Source: CAVVGB01 sp963747715 (GTDB lineage Bacteria; Actinomycetota; Thermoleophilia; Gaiellales; Gaiellaceae). From it: a stretch of 64,000 nucleotides of DNA. A program made the translations under genes and the position numbers. The notes beneath the pieces are model-generated. The model had not been told where the DNA came from and did not search any database. It saw nothing but the letters and a program-made list of their open reading frames with translations. The stretch covers positions 1 through 64,000 of the forward strand of contig CAVVGB010000001.1 of the NCBI GenBank assembly GCA_963747715.1, in the 5' to 3' direction. Positions 54,974 to 62,080 of this stretch are shown piece after piece (the first letter of the stretch is position 1; every line of letters begins with the position of its first letter).

Positions 54974-56488
54974 ATGGACATCGACGTCGTCGCCTCGCCC
55001 CCGACGGGAGTCGAAGCGGACGTCCTCGCGTTTCCGGTCCCTGATCCCGTGGTCTTGCCTCCTTCGGGGCTGGAGATCGACCGGCTCGTCGAGGGCCGCC
55101 TCGCCCACCTGATCGAGGACGGCGAGCTGAAGGGCTCTCGCGGCCACCTCACGCTCCTTCACTCGGACGGGCGGCTGAAGGCGCACCGCGTCGCAGCCGC
55201 AGGGGTCGGGGAGCAGGACGAGACCGACGCGGACAGCCTGCGCACCGCGGCGGCGGCCGTCGCCCGGCGCGCGAGCGAGATCGGCGCACGCACCGTGGCC
55301 TGGGTGCTCGAGGAGAACGGCCTGCCCGTGAGCGCGTCCGAGCAGGCCCGCGCAGTCGTGGACGGGATGGCTCTCGGCCCCTACTACGCGGGCCGCTGGA
55401 AGACCACGCAGGACGACGGCGAGGAGCGAACGCGCGAGCTCGACCGGCTCATCCTGTGCGGTCCCGGCGCCGAGGCCGTGGCCGACGACGCTCGGCGCGC
55501 GAACGTCATCGCACGCTGGACGAACAAATGCCGCGACCTCGTCAACGCGCCGGCGAACGAGCTCACGCCCGAAAGCCTGACCGAATGGGCGCAGTCGACG
55601 GCGTCCGATCTTCGGACGCTTCAGTTCGAGTCGATGAACGCGGAGGAGATACGCGGAGCAGGCATGGGAGCACTCACCGCAGTCGGGCAGGGCAGCACGA
55701 ATCCGCCGCACCTCATCACGATCCACTACGAGCCTGACGGCGCGCGCGATGACTTCGTGCTCGGCCTCGTCGGGAAGGCGATCACGTTCGACGCGGGCGG
55801 GCTTTCCTTGAAGCCGGCCGACAAGCTCGACGAGATGAAGTCGGACATGGGCGGCGGCGCGGCCGTCCTGGCCGCGACCGTGGCGATCGCCGAGCTCGGC
55901 ATTCCGCTTCGCGTCATGACAGTCGTCCCCGCCTCGGAGAACATGCCCGGCGGCCGCGCGTTCCGCCCCGGCGACATCATCACGTCGCTCAACGGCAAGA
56001 CCATCGAGGTCACGAACACCGACGCCGAGGGCCGGCTCATCCTGGCCGACGCGCTCTGGCACGCGCGCCAGAACGGCGCGACGCACATGGTCGACTTGGC
56101 CACGCTCACGGGAGCCATGGTGGTCGCCATGGGTGACTTCTACGCAGGCGTCTTCGGCAACGACGAGGACTGGGTGGAGAAGGTGCGCGCAGCCGGCGAA
56201 GCGGTGGGAGACCACGTCTGGACGTGGCCGCTGCACGAGACGTACCGCCGCCACCTCCACTCCACCTTCGCCGACATGAAGAACTCATCCGAGCACCGCC
56301 AGGGAGCGCCGATCTACGCCGCGCGCTTCCTCCAGGAGTTCGTCGGCGACGGTCCGTGGGCCCACCTCGACATCGCCGGCACGGCCTACCTCGAGCGCGG
56401 CCGCGGCGACTACTACGCATCGCCGGGGGCCACCGGGTACGGCGTGCGGCTGCTCACCGAGCTCGCGCAGCGTTTGGCTGGTGGATGA
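54974..56488 (+). CDS. pepA: Leucyl aminopeptidase (M17)
   Basis: A 504-residue cytosolic aminopeptidase. The N-terminal domain is variable. The catalytic domain has FVLGLVGKAITFDAGGLSLKP (metal and Lys ligands), MKSDMGGGAAVLAATVAI, and the diagnostic NTDAEGRLILADAL. WPLHETYRRHLHSTFADMKN and AHLDIAGTAYLERGRGDYYASPGATGYGV (in blocks) end the domain. It removes N-terminal residues from peptides and needs two divalent metals. ATG at 54974 is preceded by a weak site. Confidence 0.95.
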   Translation: MDIDVVASPPTGVEADVLAFPVPDPVVLPPSGLEIDRLVEGRLAHLIEDGELKGSRGHLTLLHSDGRLKAHRVAAAGVGEQDETDADSLRTAAAAVARRASEIGARTVAWVLEENGLPVSASEQARAVVDGMALGPYYAGRWKTTQDDGEERTRELDRLILCGPGAEAVADDARRANVIARWTNKCRDLVNAPANELTPESLTEWAQSTASDLRTLQFESMNAEEIRGAGMGALTAVGQGSTNPPHLITIHYEPDGARDDFVLGLVGKAITFDAGGLSLKPADKLDEMKSDMGGGAAVLAATVAIAELGIPLRVMTVVPASENMPGGRAFRPGDIITSLNGKTIEVTNTDAEGRLILADALWHARQNGATHMVDLATLTGAMVVAMGDFYAGVFGNDEDWVEKVRAAGEAVGDHVWTWPLHETYRRHLHSTFADMKNSSEHRQGAPIYAARFLQEFVGDGPWAHLDIAGTAYLERGRGDYYASPGATGYGVRLLTELAQRLAGG

Positions 56489-56509
56489 CCCCGAGCCGGG
56501 CGGGAAACA

Positions 56510-57644
56510 ATTAACTTCGACCTCTCCGAAGAACACGAGCTCATCCGGAAGACCGTCCGCGAGTTCGCGCGCGATCGCATCGCCCCTGTGGCCGAGGAGC
56601 TCGACCGCGAGCACCGCTTCCCGTACGACATCGTCGCGGAGATGGCCGAGCTCGGCCTCATGGGCATCCCCTTCCCCGAGGAATGGAGTGGCGCCGGGGG
56701 CGACACGCTCTCGTACGCGATCGCGATCGAAGAGCTGACGCGCATCGACTCGTCCGTCGCGATCACCGTGGCGGCGCACACGTCGCTCGGGACGATGCCG
56801 ATCTTCATGTTCGGCTCCGAGGAGCAGAAGCGCACGTGGCTCCCCGAGCCTCGCCTCCGGGAAGCGGCTTGCCGCCTTCGCGCTGACCGAGCCGGGCGCC
56901 GGCTCGGACGCCGGCTCCATGCGCACGCGAGCCGAGCTTCGCGACGGGAAGTGGGTCGTCAACGGCTCGAAGATCTTCATCACGAACGCGGGGACGGACA
57001 TCAGCGCGTGCGTCACGATCGCGGCGCTCACGGGCGACAAGGAGATCTCGAACCTGATCATTCCCAACGGCACCGAGGGTTATGACATCTCGAGCCCGAT
57101 GGAGAAGATGGGCTGGCACGCGTCGGACACGCGCGAGCTCTCTTTCAAGGACTGCGTGGTCCCGGAGGAGAACCTCCTCGGGCCTCGCGGCGCGGGCTAC
57201 AAGCAGTTCCTCGAGATCCTCGACGGGGGGCGGATTTCGATCGCCGCGATGGGGCTCGGCCTGGCTGAGGGCGCCTACGACCTCGCCCTGGACTACGCGC
57301 GCGAGCGCGAGCAGTTCGGCCAGCCGATTGCGAAGTTCCAGGCGATCCAGTTCAAACTCGCCGACATGGCGACGGAGATCGAGGCCGGACGCGGGCTCGT
57401 GTACCAGGCGGCGTGGCTCAAGGATCAGGGACGCCCGTACGCCAAGGAGGCGGCGATGGCGAAGCTCTACACCGGCGAGCTCGCCCACCGCGCCGCCAAC
57501 CACTCGCTCCAGATCCACGGGGGCTACGGCTTCATGGACGAGTACGCCATCTCGCGTCTCTACCGCGACCAGAAGGTGCTCGAGATCGGCGAAGGAACAA
57601 ACGAGGTGCAGCGCCTCGTGATCGCAAGGCACCTCGGGTTGTAG
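56510..57644 (+). CDS. Acyl-CoA dehydrogenase, one frameshift
   Basis: An acyl-CoA dehydrogenase of about 378 residues. NFDLSEEHELIRKTVREFAR begins it, HRFPYDIVAEMAELGLMGI and GTMPIFMFGSEEQKRTWLP follow; near 56,850 the frame changes to LASGKRLAAFALTEPGAGSD, MRTRAELRDGKWVVNGSKIF and LDGGRISIAAMGLGLAEGAYD, ending YRDQKVLEIGEGTNEVQRLV. Gly replaces the usual Tyr before the catalytic Glu (IGEGTNE), as in several short-chain members. No ATG, GTG or TTG precedes the first helix; ATT at 56510 is the best-placed start. Isobutyryl- or isovaleryl-type substrates would suit the leucine and valine genes nearby. Confidence 0.88.
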
Positions 57645-57675
57645 GATCCCGCGCGCAAACGATCAAGGAGCCGAC

Positions 57676-57924
57676 TTGCCTCTCTTCATGGACGTGCACA
57701 ACCTCGAAGGAGTCAAATGCGACGCCGTTCGCGAGGCCCATGCGAAGGACGTCGCGGTGCAGGGCGATCACGGCGTCAACTACAAGAGCTACTGGGTGAG
57801 CGAGTCGGAGGGCAAGGTCTTCTGCCTCGTCGAGGCCCCGGACGCCGAGACGGCGCACCGCGTTCACCGTGAGGCGCACGGGCTCGTCGCCGACGAGATC
57901 TACGAGGTGCAGGAAGGGTCGTAG
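57676..57924 (+). CDS. DUF4242 (SCO4226-like) protein
   Basis: An 82-residue protein: MPLFMDVHNLEGVKCDAVRE, VNYKSYWVSESEGKVFCLVE, HRVHREAHGLVADEIYEV. The Met-Asp-Val-His start and the final HxxxH helix match the DUF4242 family, of which Streptomyces SCO4226 was described as a nickel-binding ferredoxin-like dimer. TTG at 57676 has an AAGGAG site. The function here is not known. Confidence 0.8.
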   Translation: MPLFMDVHNLEGVKCDAVREAHAKDVAVQGDHGVNYKSYWVSESEGKVFCLVEAPDAETAHRVHREAHGLVADEIYEVQEGS

Positions 57925-57935
57925 CCCCGGGGCGG

Positions 57936-58601
57936 CTGTACGCCGGCTCGTCCGGCTTCTCCTACCCGAGCTGGAAGGGTGGGTTCTATCCGGCCGACGC
58001 GCGGCCGGAGGAGTTCCTCCGCCATTACGCGGAGCGGCTTCCCACGGTCGAGCTCAACACGACCTTCTACAATCTGCCCGCCGAAGGGCAGTTCGAGCGC
58101 TGGGCCGGGGCCGTTCCGCCCGACTTTCGCTTCGCCGTGACGATGAGCAGGCGCGTCACCTCACGCGGACGCGTGGAAGGAGTGGACGCCTTCGAGCAGA
58201 GCATCCGCGCGCTCGGCGACAAGCTCGGCCCCGTGCGCATCAAGGTCCCGCAGGCGCGCGACGACGGCTTCCTCCGCCTCCTGGCCGACTCGCTCTCCCC
58301 GGAGATCCGCTACGTCCTCGACTTCCGGCACGACTCGTGGGATGCCGAGGAGATCAGCGCTACCCTGGCGGAGCGCGGCATGGTGCGCGCCAACGCGCTC
58401 GAAGGCGAAGCGCCGTTTCGCTATGTACGCCTCCGCGAACCGCCGTACGACGACGCCGGCCTCGAGGCGTGGGCAGAGCGTCTCGAGCCGTTCCTCGCCG
58501 CCGGCGTCGACGTCTACTGCTACTTCAAGCACGAGGACGAGCCGACGGCGCCGGGCTACGCCGAGCGCCTGCTAGCGCTGGCCGATCTTTCCGGCGGATG
58601 A
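57936..58601 (+). CDS. DUF72-family protein (YecE-like)
   Basis: A protein of about 221 residues of the DUF72 TIM-barrel family: LYAGSSGFSYPSWKGGFYP, LNTTFYNLPAEGQFERWAG, FRFAVTMSRRVTSRGRVEG, YVLDFRHDSWDAEEISATLA and VDVYCYFKHEDEPTAPG. Its role is unknown, although Fe-S or nuclease links have been suggested. The N-terminus begins between GTA 57921 (with AGGAAGG three bases upstream) and CTG 57936, since no standard start codon is in frame before ATG 58137. The last 77 bases overlap the convergent DUF3052 gene. Confidence 0.82.
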   Translation: MYAGSSGFSYPSWKGGFYPADARPEEFLRHYAERLPTVELNTTFYNLPAEGQFERWAGAVPPDFRFAVTMSRRVTSRGRVEGVDAFEQSIRALGDKLGPVRIKVPQARDDGFLRLLADSLSPEIRYVLDFRHDSWDAEEISATLAERGMVRANALEGEAPFRYVRLREPPYDDAGLEAWAERLEPFLAAGVDVYCYFKHEDEPTAPGYAERLLALADLSGG

Positions 58602-58965
58602 CGAACCGAAGCGCCTGCCACGTGTCGTCGATCGCGCAGCTCTTGTTGTCGACGAGGCCGGCCTCGAGACCGACGCGCTGAACCTCCTCGAAGGACAGGT
58701 CTGTCGCGACCTTGGCGCTCTTCTTCGGCCACGCAACCCAGAGGCCGCCAGCGGGCTCGAGGCGCTCAGCCAGAGGCCGGAAACGGCGCTCGAGCTCGGC
58801 GCGCTTTGTCGTAAAGAGGACGATCACGTCCGCCGCGCCGCGCGCGTTGCGCTCCACGCCCACGATCGCGCTGAACCCCTTCGGCGCGCCCACGAGGGAG
58901 ACGCGCACTCCCTCCGTGATCCCGAGCTTCTTCGGCAGAGGGGTTGACGAGTAGTCGCGACTCAC
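58525..58965 (-). CDS. DUF3052-family protein
   Basis: A 146-residue actinobacterial protein: YSSTPLPKKLGITEGVRVSL, VIVLFTTKRAELERRFRPLA, GGLWVAWPKKSAKVATDLSF and DDTWQALRFVIRRKDR. The usual end of the family is at RRKDR; the last 25 residues (PALAGARRSPAPSARPRA) extend into the antisense of the DUF72 gene and may be an unsheared tail or a lost stop. No function is established for the family. Confidence 0.8.
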   Translation of the reverse strand: MSRDYSSTPLPKKLGITEGVRVSLVGAPKGFSAIVGVERNARGAADVIVLFTTKRAELERRFRPLAERLEPAGGLWVAWPKKSAKVATDLSFEEVQRVGLEAGLVDNKSCAIDDTWQALRFVIRRKDRPALAGARRSPAPSARPRA

Positions 58966-58984
58966 GGCCGGCCACCTTAAAGAC

Positions 58985-59008
58985 GGAAGCCGCCCGGAGG
59001 CGGCTTCC
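58985..59008 (-). terminator. Terminator of pilin 1
   Basis: GGAAGCCGCC-CGGA-GGCGGCTTCC, a perfect 10-bp stem, 21 bases after the pilin 1 stop. On the minus strand it is followed by GTCTTTAA. The hairpin after pilin 2 has almost the same stem. Confidence 0.85.
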
Positions 59009-59028
59009 CCGTTTCGAGCGCTCCTGCT

Positions 59029-59211
59029 CTAGCTGAGCGCGTCCACCACTGCCTGGAGGTTGTTGCGGATGCCGTCCGAGAGAAGGACGAGCACGGCGAT
59101 GATGGCAACCGTGATCACGGCGAGAATGACGCCGTACTCAGCCATCGTCTGACCCTCCTCGCGGCGCGCCGCGACGAGAAGCCTCGTGATCTGGGCATTC
59201 AGGTAGGTCAT
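59029..59211 (-). CDS. Flp/Fap pilin, copy 1
   Basis: A 60-residue type IVb (Flp) prepilin. REEGQTMAEYGVILAVI contains the processing site and Glu plus Tyr required by the prepilin peptidase family, followed by a hydrophobic helix and LLSDGIRNNLQAVVDALS. ATG at 59211 has GGGGAGGTG eight bases upstream. It differs from copy 2 mainly in the leader (TYLNAQITRLLVAARREEG). It should assemble into tight-adherence pili; no tad assembly genes are in this window. Confidence 0.93.
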   Translation of the reverse strand: MTYLNAQITRLLVAARREEGQTMAEYGVILAVITVAIIAVLVLLSDGIRNNLQAVVDALS

Positions 59212-59396
59212 GCGTTTCACCTCCCCCATCGGCTTGCGGGAGTGAGCTGACAGCTCGGGAAAGGGGTCGGCGGCATCAAGGGCACTGAAGACCTTCGGCC
59301 TCGTCAGGCGTAGGCGCACCGCCGTCGTCGGTCCTAGAGCATCGGGCGCAAGATGCCCGGGGCGAATCCCTCAGATGGGGAAACACCCCAAGAAAA

Positions 59397-59426
59397 CGGG
59401 AAGCCGCCCCAAGAGGCGGCTTCCCG
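59397..59426 (-). terminator. Terminator of pilin 2
   Basis: CGGGAAGCCGCC / GGCGGCTTCCCG, a 12-bp stem with a 6-base loop, 20 bases after the pilin 2 stop, with TTTTCTTGG following on the minus strand. It shares its GGAAGCCGCC core with the pilin 1 terminator, so the terminator was copied with the gene. Confidence 0.85.
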
Positions 59427-59446
59427 AGAAACACAAGTCTTCGTCC

Positions 59447-59629
59447 CTAGCTGAGGACGTCGACGACGGCCTGCAGGTTGTTGCGGATACCGTCCGAAAG
59501 CAGAACGAGGACGGCGATGATCGCGACCGTGATCACGGCGAGAATGACGCCGTACTCGGCCATCGTCTGGCCCTCTTCGCGGCGACCTGCGGCGAGCAGC
59601 CGGGTGATGTAGCCGTTGATGTACGTCAT
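59447..59629 (-). CDS. Flp/Fap pilin, copy 2
   Basis: A 60-residue Flp prepilin nearly identical to copy 1 after residue 17: REEGQTMAEYGVILAVI, the same helix and LQAVVDVLS. The leader differs (TYINGYITRLLAAGRREEG). ATG at 59629 is preceded by the same GGGGAGGTGAAACG ribosome site. Each copy has its own leader and terminator, so the tandem pair can be expressed separately. Confidence 0.93.
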   Translation of the reverse strand: MTYINGYITRLLAAGRREEGQTMAEYGVILAVITVAIIAVLVLLSDGIRNNLQAVVDVLS

Positions 59630-59698
59630 TGTCGTTTCACCTCCCCTCGTCGGGGCGGGCGCGCGGGCGCGCACTGGGAGATGGAGTCGATCGGAGCA

Positions 59699-59714
59699 TC
59701 GCCAACGTTGGCGA
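59699..59714. promoter_or_regulatory. 16-bp palindrome upstream of pilin 2
   Basis: TCGCCAACGTTGGCGA is a perfect inverted repeat 70 bases before the pilin 2 ATG. It is absent from the pilin 1 leader. It could bind a dimeric regulator of pilus expression or form a small RNA hairpin. Confidence 0.55.
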
Positions 59715-59721
59715 GACCGAA

Positions 59722-59741
59722 CATCCCCCGTCCTGGGGATG
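59722..59741 (-). promoter_or_regulatory. Hairpin leader shared by the two pilin genes
   Basis: On the minus strand CATCCCC-loop-GGGGATG forms a stem, preceded by GGGATTACTCCGGG. The pilin 1 gene has a counterpart at 59338-59367 with GGGATTCGCCCCGGGCATC and a GCATC/GATGC stem. The shared blocks and the changed stem suggest a common leader structure. No known riboswitch motif fits. Confidence 0.45.
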
Positions 59742-59760
59742 CCCGGAGTAATCCCCCGAG

Positions 59761-60957
59761 CTAGCGAAGCCGCTCGGGCTCGTACCCCGAGTCCGCGAGG
59801 AGCTGCAGGAGCTGCCTGCAGTGCTCGTCGTCCCGCGTCGCGACCGTCAGCTCGACCTCGGTGCCGGTGACCGGCAGGTCCATGCCCTCACGGTGATGCT
59901 CGACTGCATGCACGTTCACATGCTGGTCGGCGATGAGGGCCAGGAGCTTCGCGAGCGCCCCCGGACGGTCTTCCAGACGGGTGCGCACGACCAGGAACCG
60001 GCCCGAGCGAGTGAGCCCGTGCCGGGTCACCTCGATCAGAAGGCTCGCGTCGATGTTCCCGCCGGAGAGAAGTGCGCAAACCGTTCCGTCACCCTCGACC
60101 TTGCCGGCAAGGAGAGCGGCCACCGAGGTGGCACCGGCCCCTTCGACCACGAGCTTGACGCGCTCGAGCAAGAGCACGATCGCATCCGCGATCTCGTCCT
60201 CCTCAACCGTCACCCACGAGTCGATCCGATCGGCCAGGATCGAGCGGGTTAGCTCGCCCGGCTTCTTGACGAGGATCCCGTCCGCGATTGTCGAGCCGGT
60301 TGGCTCGCTTCCCGTATAGGGAGCGCAGCGCGCGGCCTGGACGCCGACGATGCGGAGGTTCGGCCGGCGCTCCTTGAGCGCGAGCGAGATCCCCGAGGCG
60401 AGCCCGCCGCCGCCGACCGGAACCACGAGCACCTCGACGTCCTCTGGCAACTGCTCCGCGAGCTCAAGGCCGAGCGTTCCCTGTCCGGCGATCACGGTCG
60501 GGTCTTCGAACGCGTGGACGTGCGTGGCGCCGGCCTGCACGCGCTCGAGCGCCGCCTGGTGGGCCTCGTCATAACCCTCGCCGGTGAGCACGATCTCAGC
60601 GCCGTAGTGGCGCGCCGCGTCGACCTTCGCCAGCGGCGCGTCCTCCGGCATGAAGACCGTCGCCTTCACGCCCGACTCGCGCGCCGCGAGCGCGACCGCC
60701 TGGCCGTGGTTGCCCGAGCTTGCCGTCACGACGCCGGCCGCGCATTCGGCCTCGTCGAGCGACTGAATCTTGTTGAACGCGCCGCGGATCTTGAACGACC
60801 CGGTGCGCTGGAGGTTCTCGGCTTTCAGAAAGACGCGTCGGCCGCTCAGGCGGCCGAGGGTCTCGGACGAGAAGACGGGCGTGATGCGAGCGAGCCTCGC
60901 GATGCGTGTTCGAGCTGCGTCGATGTCCGCGAGGCCCGGGATCGTCTCAATCGCCAT
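59761..60957 (-). CDS. ilvA: Threonine dehydratase (threonine ammonia-lyase) with ACT domain
   Basis: A 398-residue PLP enzyme that converts threonine to 2-oxobutanoate. Lys56 in LQRTGSFKIRGAFNKI forms the aldimine, SSGNHGQAVALAA and VPVGGGGLASGISLAL bind the cofactor phosphate, and the C-terminal 75 residues (FLVVRTRLEDRPGALAKLLALIAD) are an ACT regulatory domain. Length and layout match the short one-ACT catabolic/biosynthetic type. ATG at 60957 was chosen; the open frame extends upstream through a structured element and is not coding. 2-oxobutanoate can feed isoleucine or propionyl-CoA, the precursor of the mutase pathway. Confidence 0.94.
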   Translation of the reverse strand: MAIETIPGLADIDAARTRIARLARITPVFSSETLGRLSGRRVFLKAENLQRTGSFKIRGAFNKIQSLDEAECAAGVVTASSGNHGQAVALAARESGVKATVFMPEDAPLAKVDAARHYGAEIVLTGEGYDEAHQAALERVQAGATHVHAFEDPTVIAGQGTLGLELAEQLPEDVEVLVVPVGGGGLASGISLALKERRPNLRIVGVQAARCAPYTGSEPTGSTIADGILVKKPGELTRSILADRIDSWVTVEEDEIADAIVLLLERVKLVVEGAGATSVAALLAGKVEGDGTVCALLSGGNIDASLLIEVTRHGLTRSGRFLVVRTRLEDRPGALAKLLALIADQHVNVHAVEHHREGMDLPVTGTEVELTVATRDDEHCRQLLQLLADSGYEPERLR

Positions 60958-60987
60958 CAGTGATCCTCCGGGTGATGTTGCCGCGTT

Positions 60988-61089
60988 CCTGGCGAGGGCA
61001 AAACAAGCCACGCAAGGACGCAGGGAGCCCGCGTATGGCATACGGGGGCGACCGAGGACAAGGCGTGGCGTAGCTTTTGCACCGCCAGG
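60988..61089. repeat. Dispersed intergenic element, copy R3 (nested inverted repeat)
   Basis: Four nested stems: 60988-60994 with 61083-61089 (CCTGGCG/CGCCAGG), 60998-61003 with 61075-61080 (GCAAAA/TTTTGC), 61007-61013 with 61063-61069 (GCCACGC/GCGTGGC) and the terminal hairpin CGTATG-G-CATACG at 61032-61044. The internal loops hold GGACGCAGGGAGC (61016-61028) and GCGACCGAGGAC (61048-61059), both shared with copy R2. It lies in the leader of ilvA. Confidence 0.78.
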
Positions 61090-61114
61090 GACACGGATGA
61101 CATTGCCTGGGGGA

Positions 61115-62080
61115 TCACATCACCTTGAATACCTTCTGCATGATCTCCCGAACCGCGGTCAGCGGGTCGAGCTCACGGCGCTGAACCTCGTCCAGGAGGC
61201 GTCGCAGCTCGGGATCGTCGGCGACGGCTTGCTCCAGGTGAGTCTTCGCGCGGGCGCTCGCGACGGCGAAGACCTCGCCCGCGAGATGGTCGGCGCGCCG
61301 GTCTTCGAGCAGCCCGTTGTCCTCGAGATGCGCGCGGTGCGCCTGCACCTTCTCCCAGAGCTCCTCGACCCCCTCGCCCCGGACCGCCTCCGTGAGGACG
61401 ATGGGCGCCTGCCACCCTGTGTCCTCGCTCAGCGAGAGGATCGAGCGCACCTCGTTCAGCATCGTCTTGGCCGCCGGATGGTCGCGTTTGTTCACGGCGA
61501 TGACGTCGGGGATCTCCATGATCCCCGCCTTGAGCGCCTGAATCGAGTCGCCGGAGCCGGGCATGAGCACGAGCAGGACGGTGTCGGCGATCGAGATGAT
61601 CTCGACCTCGCTCTGGCCCGTTCCGACGGTCTCGAGGAAGAGCAGGTCCTTGCCGGCCGCGTCGAGGACGAGTGCGGCCTGCAAGGTGGCCTCGGCGATG
61701 CCGCCGAGGTGCCCGCGCGTTCCCATCGAGCGGATGAACACCTCGGGATCGAGGAAGTGGTCGGCAAGGCGGATGCGGTCGCCGAGGAGCGCTCCCTGAG
61801 TGAAGGGGCTCGAGGGATCGACGGAGATGACGCCGACCCCCGCGCCGTCCGCGCGCACGTGGCGGACGAGGGCGCTGATGAGGCTCGACTTGCCGACGCC
61901 GGGCGGTCCCGTGACGCCGACCGAGTAGCTCTTGCCCGTGTGCGGGTACAGCTCGCGGATGAGGTCGTAGGCGAGCGGGTCCGAGTTCTCGATGAGCGTG
62001 ATCGCACGCGCGAGCGCGCGCCGGTCCCCGCCTCTCACTCCCTCGACGAGCGCATCGAGGGTCCACTTGCGGTTGCTCAC
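61115..62080 (-). CDS. meaB: MeaB/ArgK-family GTPase, mutase chaperone
   Basis: A 321-residue G3E GTPase. VGVTGPPGVGKSSLISALVR is the P-loop (Lys64), VISVDPSSPFTQGALLGDRIR and FIRSMGTRGHLGG are the switch regions and VIAVNKRDHPAAK is the NKxD motif. It protects and reloads the adenosylcobalamin of methylmalonyl-CoA mutase. The gene is about 48 kb away from the mutase subunits on this window, on the same strand. GTG at 62080 overlaps the MFS stop. Confidence 0.94.
   Translation of the reverse strand: MSNRKWTLDALVEGVRGGDRRALARAITLIENSDPLAYDLIRELYPHTGKSYSVGVTGPPGVGKSSLISALVRHVRADGAGVGVISVDPSSPFTQGALLGDRIRLADHFLDPEVFIRSMGTRGHLGGIAEATLQAALVLDAAGKDLLFLETVGTGQSEVEIISIADTVLLVLMPGSGDSIQALKAGIMEIPDVIAVNKRDHPAAKTMLNEVRSILSLSEDTGWQAPIVLTEAVRGEGVEELWEKVQAHRAHLEDNGLLEDRRADHLAGEVFAVASARAKTHLEQAVADDPELRRLLDEVQRRELDPLTAVREIMQKVFKVM

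Noticed and set aside
59630..59760. GEMM-type cyclic-di-GMP riboswitch before pilin 2
   Set aside because: The leader is structured, but the conserved GEMM core blocks are missing.
60958..61041. N-terminal extension of threonine dehydratase
   Set aside because: The open frame continues upstream but it runs through the nested inverted repeat R3; the family start fits ATG 60957.
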